The position numbers were made by a program, and so were the translations under genes. Shown here piece by piece: positions 52,566-61,596 of a stretch of 64,000 nucleotides of DNA (position 1 is the stretch's first letter; every line of letters begins with the position of its first letter). The notes beneath the pieces are model-generated. The model worked only from the letters and a program-made list of their open reading frames with translations. It searched no databases and had not been told where the DNA came from. Origin of the DNA: Labilibaculum euxinicum. GTDB taxonomy: Bacteria; Bacteroidota; Bacteroidia; Bacteroidales; Marinifilaceae. Location: NCBI RefSeq assembly GCF_009795715.1, contig NZ_WTCR01000009.1:152214-216213 (forward strand). The letters are read 5' to 3'.

Positions 52566-54170
52566 ATGGGAATTAATAACAAGAGAAGCACAATATTATT
52601 TCCAATACTTTTGGCTTTTGCTGTGGTATTGGGTATGGTGTTGAATTCCGTTTTTCAAAAAGGAGCAGGTGTTGAGCCGGGCATTTTTAATTTACAGGGT
52701 TCAGGTAGTAAATTGGATGTTGTATTGAATATGATCGAGAAAGATTATGTGGATACTGTGTCATCCGGGGAATTGGTTGAAAAGGCTATTCCAGCTATAC
52801 TGAAAGATCTGGATCCTCATACTGTATATATTCCGGCTAAAGACCTGCAGCGTGTAAACGAAGATTTGAAAGGTAATTTTGGCGGAATAGGAGTTCAGTT
52901 CATTCGCTATCAGGATACTGTTGCCATTGTGCGCGTTATTCCTGGTGGCCCGTCAGAAATTGCAGGAATAAAAGCTGGTGACAGAATTGTTATGGTTGAT
53001 GATTCGCTTGTTGCCGGAGTTAAAATGTCGGATAATGATATTATTGATCGTTTGAAAGGACCGAAAGGAACTCCTGTTAAAATTGGAATTTATCGAAGAG
53101 GAGAGAAAAAAATCATTGATAAAGAATTATTAAGAGGATCTATACCTGTAGCCAGTGTTGATGTTGCTTATATGCTTTCGGACTCAATTGGATATATTAA
53201 GGTCAGTCGATTTGCAGCCACAACTTATTTTGAGTTTTCCGAAGGATTACAAAAATTGGCAGCTCAAGGAATGAAAAAGCTGATTGTTGATTTGCGGGGG
53301 AATACAGGCGGGTATCTTTCCGAAGCAACAAACATGATCAATGAGTTTTTGACTGAAGGTAAAATGATAGTATACACGCAGGGTAAATCTCAGCCTAAAG
53401 CGGATTACATGTCAAATGGAAATGGGCAGTTTCAGGATCTTCCTCTAATGGTTTTAATTGATGAGGCTTCTGCTTCTGCGAGTGAAATTTTTGCGGGAGC
53501 CATTCAGGATAACGACAGAGGCAGAATTGTTGGACGCAGATCATTTGGTAAAGGATTGGTGCAGGAACAGAGAAGTCTTCCCGACGGATCAGCACTAAGA
53601 TTAACGGTTGCCAGATATTATACTCCAACAGGCAGATGCATTCAGAAATCATACGAGAATGGCAAAGAGGATTATTACAATGATTTGAATCACCGCTTTT
53701 TGCATGGTGAATTTGAGAAACAAGATTCAATTCATTTTGATGATTCATTAAAGTTTGAAACTCCCGGGGGAAACATTGTTTACGGTGGCGGAGGTATTAT
53801 GCCTGATGTATTTATTCCTGTTGATACTTCCGGTTATTCAAATTACTTTAGAGAACTGAGAAGTAAAGGGGTAATCTATCAGTATGCATTTTCGTTTGTT
53901 GACGATCATCGGGCGGAAATGCTTGAATTGAAAGATTATAAGTCTGTGCTTGCATTTATTAAACATCAGCCTGTGGTTAAGGAATTGGTTGCTTACGCTA
54001 AAAATAAAGGAGTAAAACCGGACCCTCACGGATTGGCTCAATCATTAAATGTAATTGAGATTCAATTGAAGGCCTATATTGCAAGAGATGTAATTGACGA
54101 CGAAGGTTTTTACCCGATTATTAAAGATCTTGATAAAACCTTACTTGAAGCTGAAGTTTTGTTTAAGTAG
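52566..54170 (+). CDS. S41-family C-terminal processing protease (CtpA/Tsp-like)
   Basis: 534 residues. N-terminal signal anchor (ILFPILLAFAVVLGMVLNSVF, about 9-29), an activation region (LDVVLNMIEKDYVDTV...), a PDZ domain (about 95-180: FGGIGVQFIRYQDTVAIVRVIPGGPSEIAGIKAGDRIVMVDD) and the S41 catalytic core (IKVSRFAATTYFEF, VDLRGNTGGYLSEA, LIDEASASASEIFAGAIQD with the nucleophile Ser, and RSFGKGLVQEQ with the general-base Lys). It trims or degrades periplasmic proteins from their C-termini. The C-terminal 150 residues are a Bacteroidota-type extension. Co-transcribed with the dCMP deaminase and closed by a hairpin. Confidence 0.95.
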   Translation: MGINNKRSTILFPILLAFAVVLGMVLNSVFQKGAGVEPGIFNLQGSGSKLDVVLNMIEKDYVDTVSSGELVEKAIPAILKDLDPHTVYIPAKDLQRVNEDLKGNFGGIGVQFIRYQDTVAIVRVIPGGPSEIAGIKAGDRIVMVDDSLVAGVKMSDNDIIDRLKGPKGTPVKIGIYRRGEKKIIDKELLRGSIPVASVDVAYMLSDSIGYIKVSRFAATTYFEFSEGLQKLAAQGMKKLIVDLRGNTGGYLSEATNMINEFLTEGKMIVYTQGKSQPKADYMSNGNGQFQDLPLMVLIDEASASASEIFAGAIQDNDRGRIVGRRSFGKGLVQEQRSLPDGSALRLTVARYYTPTGRCIQKSYENGKEDYYNDLNHRFLHGEFEKQDSIHFDDSLKFETPGGNIVYGGGGIMPDVFIPVDTSGYSNYFRELRSKGVIYQYAFSFVDDHRAEMLELKDYKSVLAFIKHQPVVKELVAYAKNKGVKPDPHGLAQSLNVIEIQLKAYIARDVIDDEGFYPIIKDLDKTLLEAEVLFK

Positions 54171-54195
54171 TTTTTCAAAAAATATATTTCATGGG

Positions 54196-54222
54196 AAGGC
54201 TCGCATTTTGCGGGTCTTTTTT
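54196..54222 (+). terminator. Intrinsic terminator after the S41 protease gene
   Basis: AAGGCTCGC pairs with GCGGGTCTT (54210-54218, two wobble pairs), then TTTTATT. Confidence 0.8.
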
Positions 54223-54356
54223 ATTTCTGATAGTGTGATTTAAACCTTTTTAAAAAGATCAGGTCTAAAATCTGAAATCGATTTTACAATGGTGCAGTAG
54301 TGAGAATGTTAAGTTTTTACATAAATCAATTTGATAATACCATAAAACGAAACAGC

Positions 54357-55229
54357 ATGAAAAATATAAAGAAAAACATCGCAGTAATTGGAGTTGCAGG
54401 TTTATTGATGTGTGCAGGATTAAATCTGAATGCTCAAAGAAATATGAGTTTGAATAAGGATTGTCGCAAAGGGATTGAGTATAGCGATCAGCAAAAGGAG
54501 CAAATAAAAAAGGCCAAAATAGAGTTTGCCAAGGCAACAAAAGATTTGAAAAATGAATTGAATGAACTTCGCGCTCAGCAAAAGACACTGATGTCGGCGG
54601 ATAAACCAAATTTAAAAGCCATTTACGCCAATATTGATAAAGCATCTGATTTAAAAAACCGCTTGAAAAAGGAACAGTTTGCTGTGAAGATGGATATAAA
54701 ATCTGTACTTACTGCGGAGCAAAAACAGATGAGGTTGAGCTGTGTGAAAGGAAAACAGAGAATGAAGCGGGGCGAAACAAACAAGATGCAAAACGAGCAT
54801 GGTAAAATGCATAACGATGGTGTTCGTAATAAAAGAGCCGTGGCATATGGACGAAGCTTTGAGCATCAAGGAATGCAAAAGGACAGACAAAATAAAAACC
54901 GGCTGAATCTTTCGGACGAGCAGAAGGAGCAGATGAAAGATCTTCGTATTGCTCATTTTAATGCATCAAAAGAGCTAAGAGATCAGGTGGAAATGTTGCA
55001 GTTAAGGCAAAAACAAATCATGACTTCAGAAAATATTGATGAGAAAATGATCATTGAAAATATGGATCGCCTGTCGGGAATTCAGAATAAATTGGCAAAG
55101 ATGAAAGTGGATCACAATATGGAGGTTCGTAAGCTTTTAAATGAAGATCAACTGATTCTGTTTTTAAGTCATTTGGGAAAGGGACAAGATTTTGGGAATG
55201 GAAACAGACATAGACGCTTTAATAATTAG
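54357..55229 (+). CDS. Periplasmic LTxxQ/Spy-like protein with two tandem copies
   Basis: 290 residues from the ATG at 54357, which gives a proper signal peptide (NIAVIGVAGLLMCAGLNLNAQ); the earlier in-frame ATG at 54300 adds an unlikely leader. The mature part is almost entirely charged helix. Two related units, about 35-130 and 195-280, each have the pattern S-D-(E/Q)-Q-K-E-Q-(I/M)-K...A...L-R-x-x-x-x-x-L...Q...K/M, with an LTAEQKQM/LNEDQLIL segment resembling LTxxQ. Spy/CpxP proteins of this type are periplasmic chaperones or stress sensors. A Met/Arg/Lys-rich linker joins the units. Function inferred from the pattern only. Confidence 0.75.
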   Translation: MKNIKKNIAVIGVAGLLMCAGLNLNAQRNMSLNKDCRKGIEYSDQQKEQIKKAKIEFAKATKDLKNELNELRAQQKTLMSADKPNLKAIYANIDKASDLKNRLKKEQFAVKMDIKSVLTAEQKQMRLSCVKGKQRMKRGETNKMQNEHGKMHNDGVRNKRAVAYGRSFEHQGMQKDRQNKNRLNLSDEQKEQMKDLRIAHFNASKELRDQVEMLQLRQKQIMTSENIDEKMIIENMDRLSGIQNKLAKMKVDHNMEVRKLLNEDQLILFLSHLGKGQDFGNGNRHRRFNN

Positions 55230-55250
55230 ATTTTATAGATTTGTGATTGA

Positions 55251-55280
55251 GGGATCCACGTAATTTGGACCCCTTTTTTT
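55251..55280 (+). terminator. Intrinsic terminator after the Spy-like gene
   Basis: GGGATCCA (55251-55258) pairs with TGGACCCC (55266-55273, one mismatch), then a seven-base T-run. Confidence 0.85.
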
Positions 55281-55348
55281 ATGAAATAGATTTTTATGTA
55301 ATTCCGTATTCATTTTTGTAGTATCTTAACAGCCCAAAAAAAATAAAA

Positions 55349-57088
55349 ATGAAAAGATTCTATATTTATTTCCTGTTTTTTACAGCATTTGTTCTTTCTT
55401 CTTGTAATGGCCATAAGGCAGAACATGTTAAGGTGAAAGTGTTTGGAACAAGTGATGTTCACGGAGCACTTTTTCCATACGATTTAGTTGGCGATAAAGA
55501 GACAACTTCTTCTCTTGCGCAGGTATACTCCTATGTTGATCAGGAGCGAAAGAAAGAAGGGGCTGAGGTTATTTTACTTGATAACGGCGATATTCTTCAA
55601 GGTGACCCTTTGGTTTATTATTCTAATTTTGAAAAGACTAAAACCAAACATATTTGCGCTGAAGTAATGAATTTTATGCAGTATGATGCGGGAACGGTTG
55701 GAAATCATGATATTGAACCAGGTCATGAGGTTTACGATAAATTGGTGAAAGAATTCCAATTTCCATGGCTGGCAGCCAATGCAGTTCGTAACTCAGACGG
55801 CAAGCCTTACTTTCAGCCTTATTCTGTAATTGAGAAGAATGGTGTTAAGATTGTTGTTCTGGGGTTGATAACTCCGGCAATTCCGAAATGGTTACCGGAA
55901 AAAATTTGGTCGGGAATGCATTTTGAACCAATGATTGAGTCGGCGCAGAAATGGATGAAAATTATTCAGGAGAAAGAGAATCCTGATTTTGTAATTGGTT
56001 TGTTTCATTCAGGAGCAGGAGAGGAGCATGATAGAACAGAGGCAAACCCTGAAAATGCATCTGTTCTTGTGGCAGAGAAAGTTTCGGGTATTGATATGGT
56101 TATTTGCGGACACGATCATCAGGAGAATATTATTTGGGTGGAAAATCCTGACAAGGAGAAGGTTTTGGTGATAAATCCGCAAAGCAGAGCTCATTTTTTG
56201 GCTGAAGTTGATGTAGATTTCAGCTGGAATCAGGAAACAAAAAAGTATCATAAAACTCTGAATCCAAAATTAATTGAGGTTCGGGATTTGCAGGCATCGA
56301 AAGAATATATTGATCGTTTTCAACCTTTATTTGATGAGGTGAGTAAATATGTTTCGCGGCCGGTTGGCACTTTTAAACATAGTATTTCTACAAAAGATGC
56401 TATGTTTGGTGATTCCCCTTTTATTGATTTGGTGCAGAACATTCAATTGGATTTGGCTGATGCCGATATCTCTTTCGCATCACCACTTTCTTTTAATGCG
56501 ATTATTGATTCAGGCGAACTTCAGGTGCGCGATTTATTTAATTTATATCGGTTTGAAAATTTGCTGTACACCATAAATCTTACAGGAAAAGAGATTCATG
56601 GATTTTTGGAATTCAGTTATAAAGATTGGTTTCATCAGATGGAAAAAGCAAGTGATCCCATGTTATTTATTGAAACTACTGAGAAGGGCAGTAAGCTTAG
56701 TACGATGTTTTTTAATTACAGCTCGGCTGAAGGAATCGATTATGTAGTAGATCTTAGAAAACCATATGGAGAAAGAGTAAAAATTTTGAAGATGAGTAAT
56801 GGAGAGGCTTTTGATGAGGCAAAAATGTATCGCGTAGCACTTAATTCTTATCGTGGAAACGGCGGTGGTAATCACTTAACCGAAGGCGCCGGGCTCACAA
56901 AAGAGGAATTGACGACTCGTTTGATCAACTCTACCACCAAAGATCTACGTTACTATCTTATGAAATGGATTGAGGAAAAAGGAACTATTGATATTCAATG
57001 CAATCAGAATTGGAAAGTAATTCCTGAAGAGTGGCATGCCAAAGCGACCAAAAGAGAATATGAGTTGCTTTATGGTTTAAAAGACTAA
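55349..57088 (+). CDS. Bifunctional 5'-nucleotidase/metallophosphatase lipoprotein (UshA-like)
   Basis: 579 residues with a lipobox L-S-S-C (Cys19). The N-terminal calcineurin-like domain (about 30-310) shows the two-metal motifs: TSDVHGALFPYD, LLDNGDILQGDPL, GNHDIEPGHE, LFHSGAG and GHDHQENIIW. The C-terminal 5'-nucleotidase domain (about 340-550) contains FIDLVQNIQLDLADADISFASPLSFNA and the substrate-binding ALNSYRGNGGGNHLT. It cleaves nucleotides, 2',3'-cyclic nucleotides or UDP-sugars outside the inner membrane to recover nucleosides and phosphate. A lipid anchor rather than a soluble form is the notable variation. Monocistronic, with a strong terminator. Confidence 0.94.
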   Translation: MKRFYIYFLFFTAFVLSSCNGHKAEHVKVKVFGTSDVHGALFPYDLVGDKETTSSLAQVYSYVDQERKKEGAEVILLDNGDILQGDPLVYYSNFEKTKTKHICAEVMNFMQYDAGTVGNHDIEPGHEVYDKLVKEFQFPWLAANAVRNSDGKPYFQPYSVIEKNGVKIVVLGLITPAIPKWLPEKIWSGMHFEPMIESAQKWMKIIQEKENPDFVIGLFHSGAGEEHDRTEANPENASVLVAEKVSGIDMVICGHDHQENIIWVENPDKEKVLVINPQSRAHFLAEVDVDFSWNQETKKYHKTLNPKLIEVRDLQASKEYIDRFQPLFDEVSKYVSRPVGTFKHSISTKDAMFGDSPFIDLVQNIQLDLADADISFASPLSFNAIIDSGELQVRDLFNLYRFENLLYTINLTGKEIHGFLEFSYKDWFHQMEKASDPMLFIETTEKGSKLSTMFFNYSSAEGIDYVVDLRKPYGERVKILKMSNGEAFDEAKMYRVALNSYRGNGGGNHLTEGAGLTKEELTTRLINSTTKDLRYYLMKWIEEKGTIDIQCNQNWKVIPEEWHAKATKREYELLYGLKD

Positions 57089-57107
57089 CCAAATAATATT
57101 TTAATTA

Positions 57108-57170
57108 AGAGACTGTCCCAAAAGGGCTGCTTAAAAAATGAGGCCACCCTTTTGGGACAGCCTCTTTTTT
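57108..57170 (+). terminator. Long-stem terminator after the 5'-nucleotidase gene
   Basis: CTGTCCCAAAAGGG (57113-57126) and CCCTTTTGGGACAG (57147-57160) pair perfectly over 14 bp and extend with AGAG/CTCT, ending in TTTTTT. The 20-base loop contains ATGAGGCCA. Confidence 0.88.
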
Positions 57171-57276
57171 ATTTGTAAAATATTTTGCAGGAAATTCTAT
57201 GCGCTGGTTTACAGGGTTTTTATATCTAAGATATTTTTTATTTCGTGTATCCTTTGTGGTTAAATTTACTTGTCAT

Positions 57277-58068
57277 TTAACATTCGTAAATAATCCGAAA
57301 CACTTCCCGCAAACACTCCTGTCGTTGTTCAATAAAGCCCATATGTCCTGAAGTTTGAAGCACAAAAGGAGTCAGTCCGTTTTCTCTGGCAATTTCACCA
57401 GCCACTTTCATAGGAATAAAATTATCTTCCTTGCCCATCATACTCACCTTTGGCATATCGAGAGCCTTTAGAATATGATTACGGTCTGGTCGGTTCATCA
57501 TGGCTTCTAAGGCAGCAATAATTCCATGATCGGGAGTTTTGCAGGCAATTTGTGTAACACGCTCTATTTCATGAGCAAATTTATCCAAATTCTTATTTGA
57601 GAACGTGTTTGGAATGCTGGTTTTACAAATTTGCTCCTTTTTGCCTTGAATTACCAATTCTATTTCCCGTTTTCTATTTTTCTTTTTCTCTTCGGTATCA
57701 GCATTTGGCGAGGAATGGAATAAGCAGAAACTCTCAAGTTTCTCTTTGTATTTATCAGCGAAAGCCAGAGCCACATAACCACCCATTGAATGGCCAATGA
57801 TATTGATTTTTTTGAGTTGAAGATGCAGTGCCAAGTCATTTACAGCTTCTGCCATATCTTCCACACTGCACGATTTTATCTTTAAATCAGATAATCCATG
57901 TCCAGGTAAATCAATTGTAATTACGCGTGCTAATCTGGACAGATCATTGGCAAAACTTTCGAATGTTTCCAGTGATTCCAAATATCCATGCAGTAACAGT
58001 ACTGTGTTTCCTTTTCCTTTGTCCCGGTATCGTAGGTTGTAGTTTTTAAGTTGTAAAAATTGATCCAT
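57277..58068 (-). CDS. Alpha/beta-fold hydrolase
   Basis: 263 residues. The oxyanion segment VLLLHGYLESLETF (about 22-35), the nucleophile elbow GHSMGGYVALAFADK (Ser at about 93), an acid in the strand before SMMGKEDNFIPMK (about 216) and the catalytic His in TSGHMGFIEQ (about 241) complete the triad. No signal peptide, so a cytoplasmic esterase or hydrolase of unassigned substrate. The gene stands alone on the minus strand, convergent with the nucleotidase gene and divergent from sdhCAB. The helical cap (about 130-190, rich in Lys/Glu) is ordinary for the family. Confidence 0.93.
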   Translation of the reverse strand: MDQFLQLKNYNLRYRDKGKGNTVLLLHGYLESLETFESFANDLSRLARVITIDLPGHGLSDLKIKSCSVEDMAEAVNDLALHLQLKKINIIGHSMGGYVALAFADKYKEKLESFCLFHSSPNADTEEKKKNRKREIELVIQGKKEQICKTSIPNTFSNKNLDKFAHEIERVTQIACKTPDHGIIAALEAMMNRPDRNHILKALDMPKVSMMGKEDNFIPMKVAGEIARENGLTPFVLQTSGHMGFIEQRQECLREVFRIIYEC

Positions 58069-58454
58069 GTTGTTACTCTATACCTATTAAATAGATTAGT
58101 TTTTTTTATTCAAGTGTGTTTTTGCAGATGAGACAATTTTAGCCTTAATTTTTTTCAATGATACTGTAAATTAGGTGTTTTTTACAATCTAAAATTTAAG
58201 CATCTGAACAAATTCTGGATTCTAAATTAAAACAATATCTCAAAACCTTGTTCTATAACATACAAATATTTGATAACTTGCGAACTTTAGTGGAAAATAA
58301 TTAACGAATTAATTCTGTAATTGGTTTTAAATTAGAATTATATATAGATTCAAATCTCAAAATTTATAATGAACCCAAGAAATCAATTTGTTGTAGAATC
58401 AGTCTAAATAATTTACACATGTTCCTAAATATCGTTTCATCAATCTGGAGCATT
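58069..58454. other. Gene-free stretch upstream of sdhCAB
   Basis: About 390 AT-rich bases between the divergent hydrolase and sdhC. No ORF, repeat or RNA is seen; it probably holds operators for the respiratory operon. Confidence 0.4.
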
Positions 58455-58462
58455 TACATTTG
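58455..58462 (+). promoter_or_regulatory. -7 box (TACATTTG) of the sdh operon
   Basis: TACATTTG fits TAnnTTTG and lies 55 bases before the sdhC ATG. A perfect -33 TTTG is not seen. Confidence 0.45.
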
Positions 58463-58516
58463 CAAATTAATATAGTAAAGCTTACAAAAAAACAGTCTAA
58501 TTAAATCTTTAAACTT

Positions 58517-59173
58517 ATGAGCAGTTTTTTAAGTTCATCTATTGGGAAGAAGTTGGTAATGAGTTTATCAGGTCTTTTTCTTGTGCTATTTATTTTAGTA
58601 CACCTGATATTGAACTCCTTTTTAATGTTTGACAGCACAGGAGAGTTGTTTAATGCCGGAGCACATTTTATGGCTATGCCGGTTATTCGTTTTGGTTTAC
58701 AGCCGGTATTGTTCGGTGGTTTTATTATCCATATTATTTATGCGATGATATTAACCATTCAAAACATGAAGGCTCGTCCACAGAAGTATGCTTCTCAAAA
58801 TTTGGGAGAGAGCAGTACCTGGTCTTCTCGAAACATGTTTGTTTTGGGTGGTCTTGTTTTGGTTTTCATCGCAATGCACTTAATGCATTTCTTTATTCCT
58901 ATTCAGATCGAAGGGAATGTTCATGATGATTATCAGTTGGTGAAAAATCTATTTACAAATGGCTCTTTGGGAATGGTTTATACCGGACTTTATGTTGTAG
59001 GTGCTATTTTGTTGGGAATGCATCTGGCTCACGGATTTTGGTCAGCTTTCCAGTCGGTTGGTTTAAGCAATAAGCTATGGAGATCAAGATTGGAAAAAGT
59101 TGGTTATATCTACGCAATTTTTGTTGCTGTTGGATTCACAATTATTCCTTTGTATTTACACTTTTTTGCTTAA
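58517..59173 (+). CDS. sdhC: Succinate dehydrogenase/fumarate reductase cytochrome b subunit
   Basis: 218 residues with five membrane spans (about 13-33, 62-80, 108-128, 155-177, 195-216), the single-subunit diheme type used with menaquinone. Candidate heme-binding His lie in LFILVHLILNS, FIIHIIYAM, VFIAMHLMHFF and LLGMHLAHGFWSAFQSVG. It anchors the flavoprotein and iron-sulfur subunits to the inner membrane and passes electrons between quinone and the soluble part. First gene of the operon; sdhA follows after 22 bases. The start SSFLSSSIGKKLVMSLSGLFL is characteristic of Bacteroidota members. Confidence 0.95.
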   Translation: MSSFLSSSIGKKLVMSLSGLFLVLFILVHLILNSFLMFDSTGELFNAGAHFMAMPVIRFGLQPVLFGGFIIHIIYAMILTIQNMKARPQKYASQNLGESSTWSSRNMFVLGGLVLVFIAMHLMHFFIPIQIEGNVHDDYQLVKNLFTNGSLGMVYTGLYVVGAILLGMHLAHGFWSAFQSVGLSNKLWRSRLEKVGYIYAIFVAVGFTIIPLYLHFFA

Positions 59174-59195
59174 TTGCTAATAATAAAAAACGGTT

Positions 59196-61136
59196 ATGAC
59201 AGTATTAAACTCAAAAATTCCAGCCGGACCATTAGCTGAAAAGTGGTCAAGCCACAAAGCTGCCATCAAGGTGGTTAGTCCTGCGAATAAGAGAAAATTA
59301 GATATTATCGTTGTAGGAACTGGTTTAGCCGGTGGATCTGCTGCCGCTTCTATGGCAGAGATGGGATACAATGTAAAAGCATTTTGCTATCAGGATTCAG
59401 GTCGTAGAGCTCACTCTATTGCTGCTCAGGGTGGTATTAACGCTGCAAAGAATTATCAGAACGATAACGATTCAGTTCATCGTTTATTTTACGATACAAT
59501 TAAAGGTGGTGACTACCGTGCACGTGAGGCAAACGTTCATCGTTTGGCTGAGGTAAGTGGTGATATCATCGATCAGTGTGTTGCTCAGGGGGTACCTTTT
59601 GCACGCGAATATGGCGGAACATTATCTAACCGTTCATTCGGTGGTGTATTGGTAAGCCGTACTTTCTATGCCCGTGGTCAAACCGGACAGCAGCTGTTGT
59701 TGGGTTGTTACGCTTCTATGAATCGTATGATCGGACAAGGAAAAATTGAAATGCACGAACGCAACGAGTTATTGGATATTGTAATTATCGATGGAAAAGC
59801 TCGTGGTATCATTACCCGTAACTTGGTTACCGGTGAAATCGAACGTCACGGTGCGCATGCTGTAGTAATTGCAACAGGTGGATACGGTAACGTATTTTTC
59901 TTGTCAACAAATGCTATGGGATGTAACGGTGGTGCTGCATGGCAAGCTTACAAAAATGGTGCTTGTTTCGCGAATCCTTGTTATGTACAGATTCACCCAA
60001 CTTGTATTCCAATTCACGGCGAACAGCAATCAAAACTGACATTGATGTCGGAATCTTTGCGTAATGATGGTCGTGTTTGGACTCCAAAGAAAAAGGAAGA
60101 TGCAGTTAAATTGCAAAAAGGTCAGATTACAGCTAACGATATTGCTGAGGAAGATCGTGACTTCTATCTGGAAAGAAGATATCCATCATATGGTAACTTG
60201 GTTCCCCGTGATGTTGCATCGCGTGCAGCAAAAGAAAGATGTGATGAAGGTTTCGGTGTAAACGAAACAGGTAAAGCAGTTTATCTTGATTTTAAATATT
60301 CTATCGAAAGATTAGGTAAGGATGTTATCGAAGCTCGTTATGGTAACTTGTTTCAGATGTATGAGAAGATTACTGATCAGAATCCTTACGAATTACCAAT
60401 GCAGATTTACCCTGCTATTCACTACACTATGGGTGGTGTTTGGGTTGATTACAACTTGATGACTAACATCCCGGGTCTTTATGCAATTGGTGAGGCTAAT
60501 TTCTCTGATCACGGAGCCAACCGTTTAGGAGCTTCTGCTTTAATGCAAGGTTTGGCTGACGGATATTTCGTATTGCCATACACCATTGGAGATTACTTAG
60601 CTGATGAAATTCAGGTTCCACGTATCGATGTAAATCACCAGGAGTTTGTTAAGAAAGAAAAGGCGGTTACCGATCGTATGACTCGTTTGTACAATATCAA
60701 AGGAAGCAAGTCAGTAGATTCTTTCCACAAGCGTTTGGGGAACATCATGTGGGAATATGTTGGAATGGCTCGTAATGAGGACGGTCTGAAATTAGCGATT
60801 AAGGAAATTCAGAAACTTCGTGAAGATTTCTACAAAGATTTACGTATTACAGGCGATTACAATGCAATGAACATTGAATTGGAAAAAGCCGGTCGTGTAG
60901 AAGATTTCATCGATTTGGGTGAATTGATGGCTCGCGATGCTTTGGATCGTAAAGAATCTTGTGGAGGTCACTATCGTGAGGAATCAACTACTGAAGATGG
61001 TGAAGCTAAACGTAATGATGAGAACTTTGCATATGTTTCGGCTTGGGAATACCAAGGCGAAGGTAAAGATCCAATCTTGCATAAGGAAGAATTAGTATTC
61101 GAGAATGTGAAATTAACTCAACGCTCATATAAATAG
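59196..61136 (+). CDS. sdhA: Succinate dehydrogenase/fumarate reductase flavoprotein subunit
   Basis: 646 residues. The FAD-binding Rossmann segment [21 protein letters not shown] (about 34-54), the covalent-FAD His region [19 protein letters not shown] (about 66-84), the active-site [11 protein letters not shown] and [13 protein letters not shown] segments (about 266-290) and the C-terminal GGHYREES all match. It interconverts succinate and fumarate at the cytoplasmic face. It lies after sdhC and is separated from sdhB by a foreign small gene (460-base gap between sdhA and sdhB instead of the usual few dozen bases). Codon use is strongly optimised, as expected for a highly expressed enzyme. 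Confidence 0.97.
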   Translation: MTVLNSKIPAGPLAEKWSSHKAAIKVVSPANKRKLDIIVVGTGLAGGSAAASMAEMGYNVKAFCYQDSGRRAHSIAAQGGINAAKNYQNDNDSVHRLFYDTIKGGDYRAREANVHRLAEVSGDIIDQCVAQGVPFAREYGGTLSNRSFGGVLVSRTFYARGQTGQQLLLGCYASMNRMIGQGKIEMHERNELLDIVIIDGKARGIITRNLVTGEIERHGAHAVVIATGGYGNVFFLSTNAMGCNGGAAWQAYKNGACFANPCYVQIHPTCIPIHGEQQSKLTLMSESLRNDGRVWTPKKKEDAVKLQKGQITANDIAEEDRDFYLERRYPSYGNLVPRDVASRAAKERCDEGFGVNETGKAVYLDFKYSIERLGKDVIEARYGNLFQMYEKITDQNPYELPMQIYPAIHYTMGGVWVDYNLMTNIPGLYAIGEANFSDHGANRLGASALMQGLADGYFVLPYTIGDYLADEIQVPRIDVNHQEFVKKEKAVTDRMTRLYNIKGSKSVDSFHKRLGNIMWEYVGMARNEDGLKLAIKEIQKLREDFYKDLRITGDYNAMNIELEKAGRVEDFIDLGELMARDALDRKESCGGHYREESTTEDGEAKRNDENFAYVSAWEYQGEGKDPILHKEELVFENVKLTQRSYK

Positions 61137-61137
61137 A

Positions 61138-61164
61138 TATGAGATGTGAGATATGAGAAATGAG
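61138..61164 (+). repeat. Left low-complexity arm of the inserted four-helix-bundle unit
   Basis: Repeated TGAGAT/TATGAG words directly after the sdhA stop; inverted relative to 61551-61584. Confidence 0.6.
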
Positions 61165-61185
61165 AAAATCTGAAATGGTTCAATA

Positions 61186-61542
61186 ATGCATAAGTTTAAA
61201 GATTTCATAGTTTGGCAAAAAGCAAGAGAATTGGTAAAAGTGGTTTATCAATTAACTTCGATGGTGCCGGATGAAGAAAAATTTGGCTTGATTTCACAAA
61301 TAAATCGCGCAGCTGTTTCCATTCCTGCTAATATAGCTGAGGGAAGTGGAAGAAAAACCGATATTGATTTTTGTAGATTTCTTGATATTGCAAATGGAAG
61401 TTCTTTTGAATTGGAAACTTTACTCATTTTATGTGTAGATCTATCTTATTTATCAGAAAAGGATTTGATTCCTGTTCAGGAGCTTAATCAGGAAATTCAG
61501 AAGATGATATATTCTCTGAAACAAAAGTTGAATAAAAATTAA
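61186..61542 (+). CDS. Four-helix bundle protein (23S rRNA intervening-sequence protein family)
   Basis: 118 residues with the family landmarks FKDFIVWQKARELVKVVYQLT (helix 1), FGLISQINRAAVSIPANIAEGSGRK (about 38-62, the most conserved part) and FLDIANGSSFELETLLILCVDLSYL (about 66-95). Related proteins are found in rRNA intervening sequences and as the Avd accessory factor of diversity-generating retroelements; the biochemical role of the free-standing form is unclear. Here it interrupts sdhCAB, flanked by inverted arms of repeated words, and no reverse transcriptase or rRNA is nearby. It must be co-transcribed with sdhB, which starts 54 bases after its stop. Confidence 0.93.
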   Translation: MHKFKDFIVWQKARELVKVVYQLTSMVPDEEKFGLISQINRAAVSIPANIAEGSGRKTDIDFCRFLDIANGSSFELETLLILCVDLSYLSEKDLIPVQELNQEIQKMIYSLKQKLNKN

Positions 61543-61550
61543 TCAGATAA

Positions 61551-61584
61551 CTCATAAATCTAATATCTCAAATCTAATATCTCA
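61551..61584 (-). repeat. Right low-complexity arm of the inserted unit
   Basis: CTCATAAATCTAATATCTCA and a further AATCTAATATCTCA: tandem words that are the inverted form of the left arm. Ends 13 bases before the sdhB ATG. Confidence 0.6.
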
Positions 61585-61596
61585 AATCTAAATCAA

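Noticed and set aside
57108..57170. Remnant of an insertion sequence end (GGCTGTCCCAAAA-type)
   Set aside because: The long stem resembles some IS ends, but it sits 20 bases after a gene stop, ends in a T-run and has no transposase remnant nearby; a terminator explains it.
61186..61542. Diversity-generating retroelement (Avd-like gene)
   Set aside because: No reverse transcriptase, template repeat or variable repeat is found nearby; the gene is the free-standing four-helix-bundle type.
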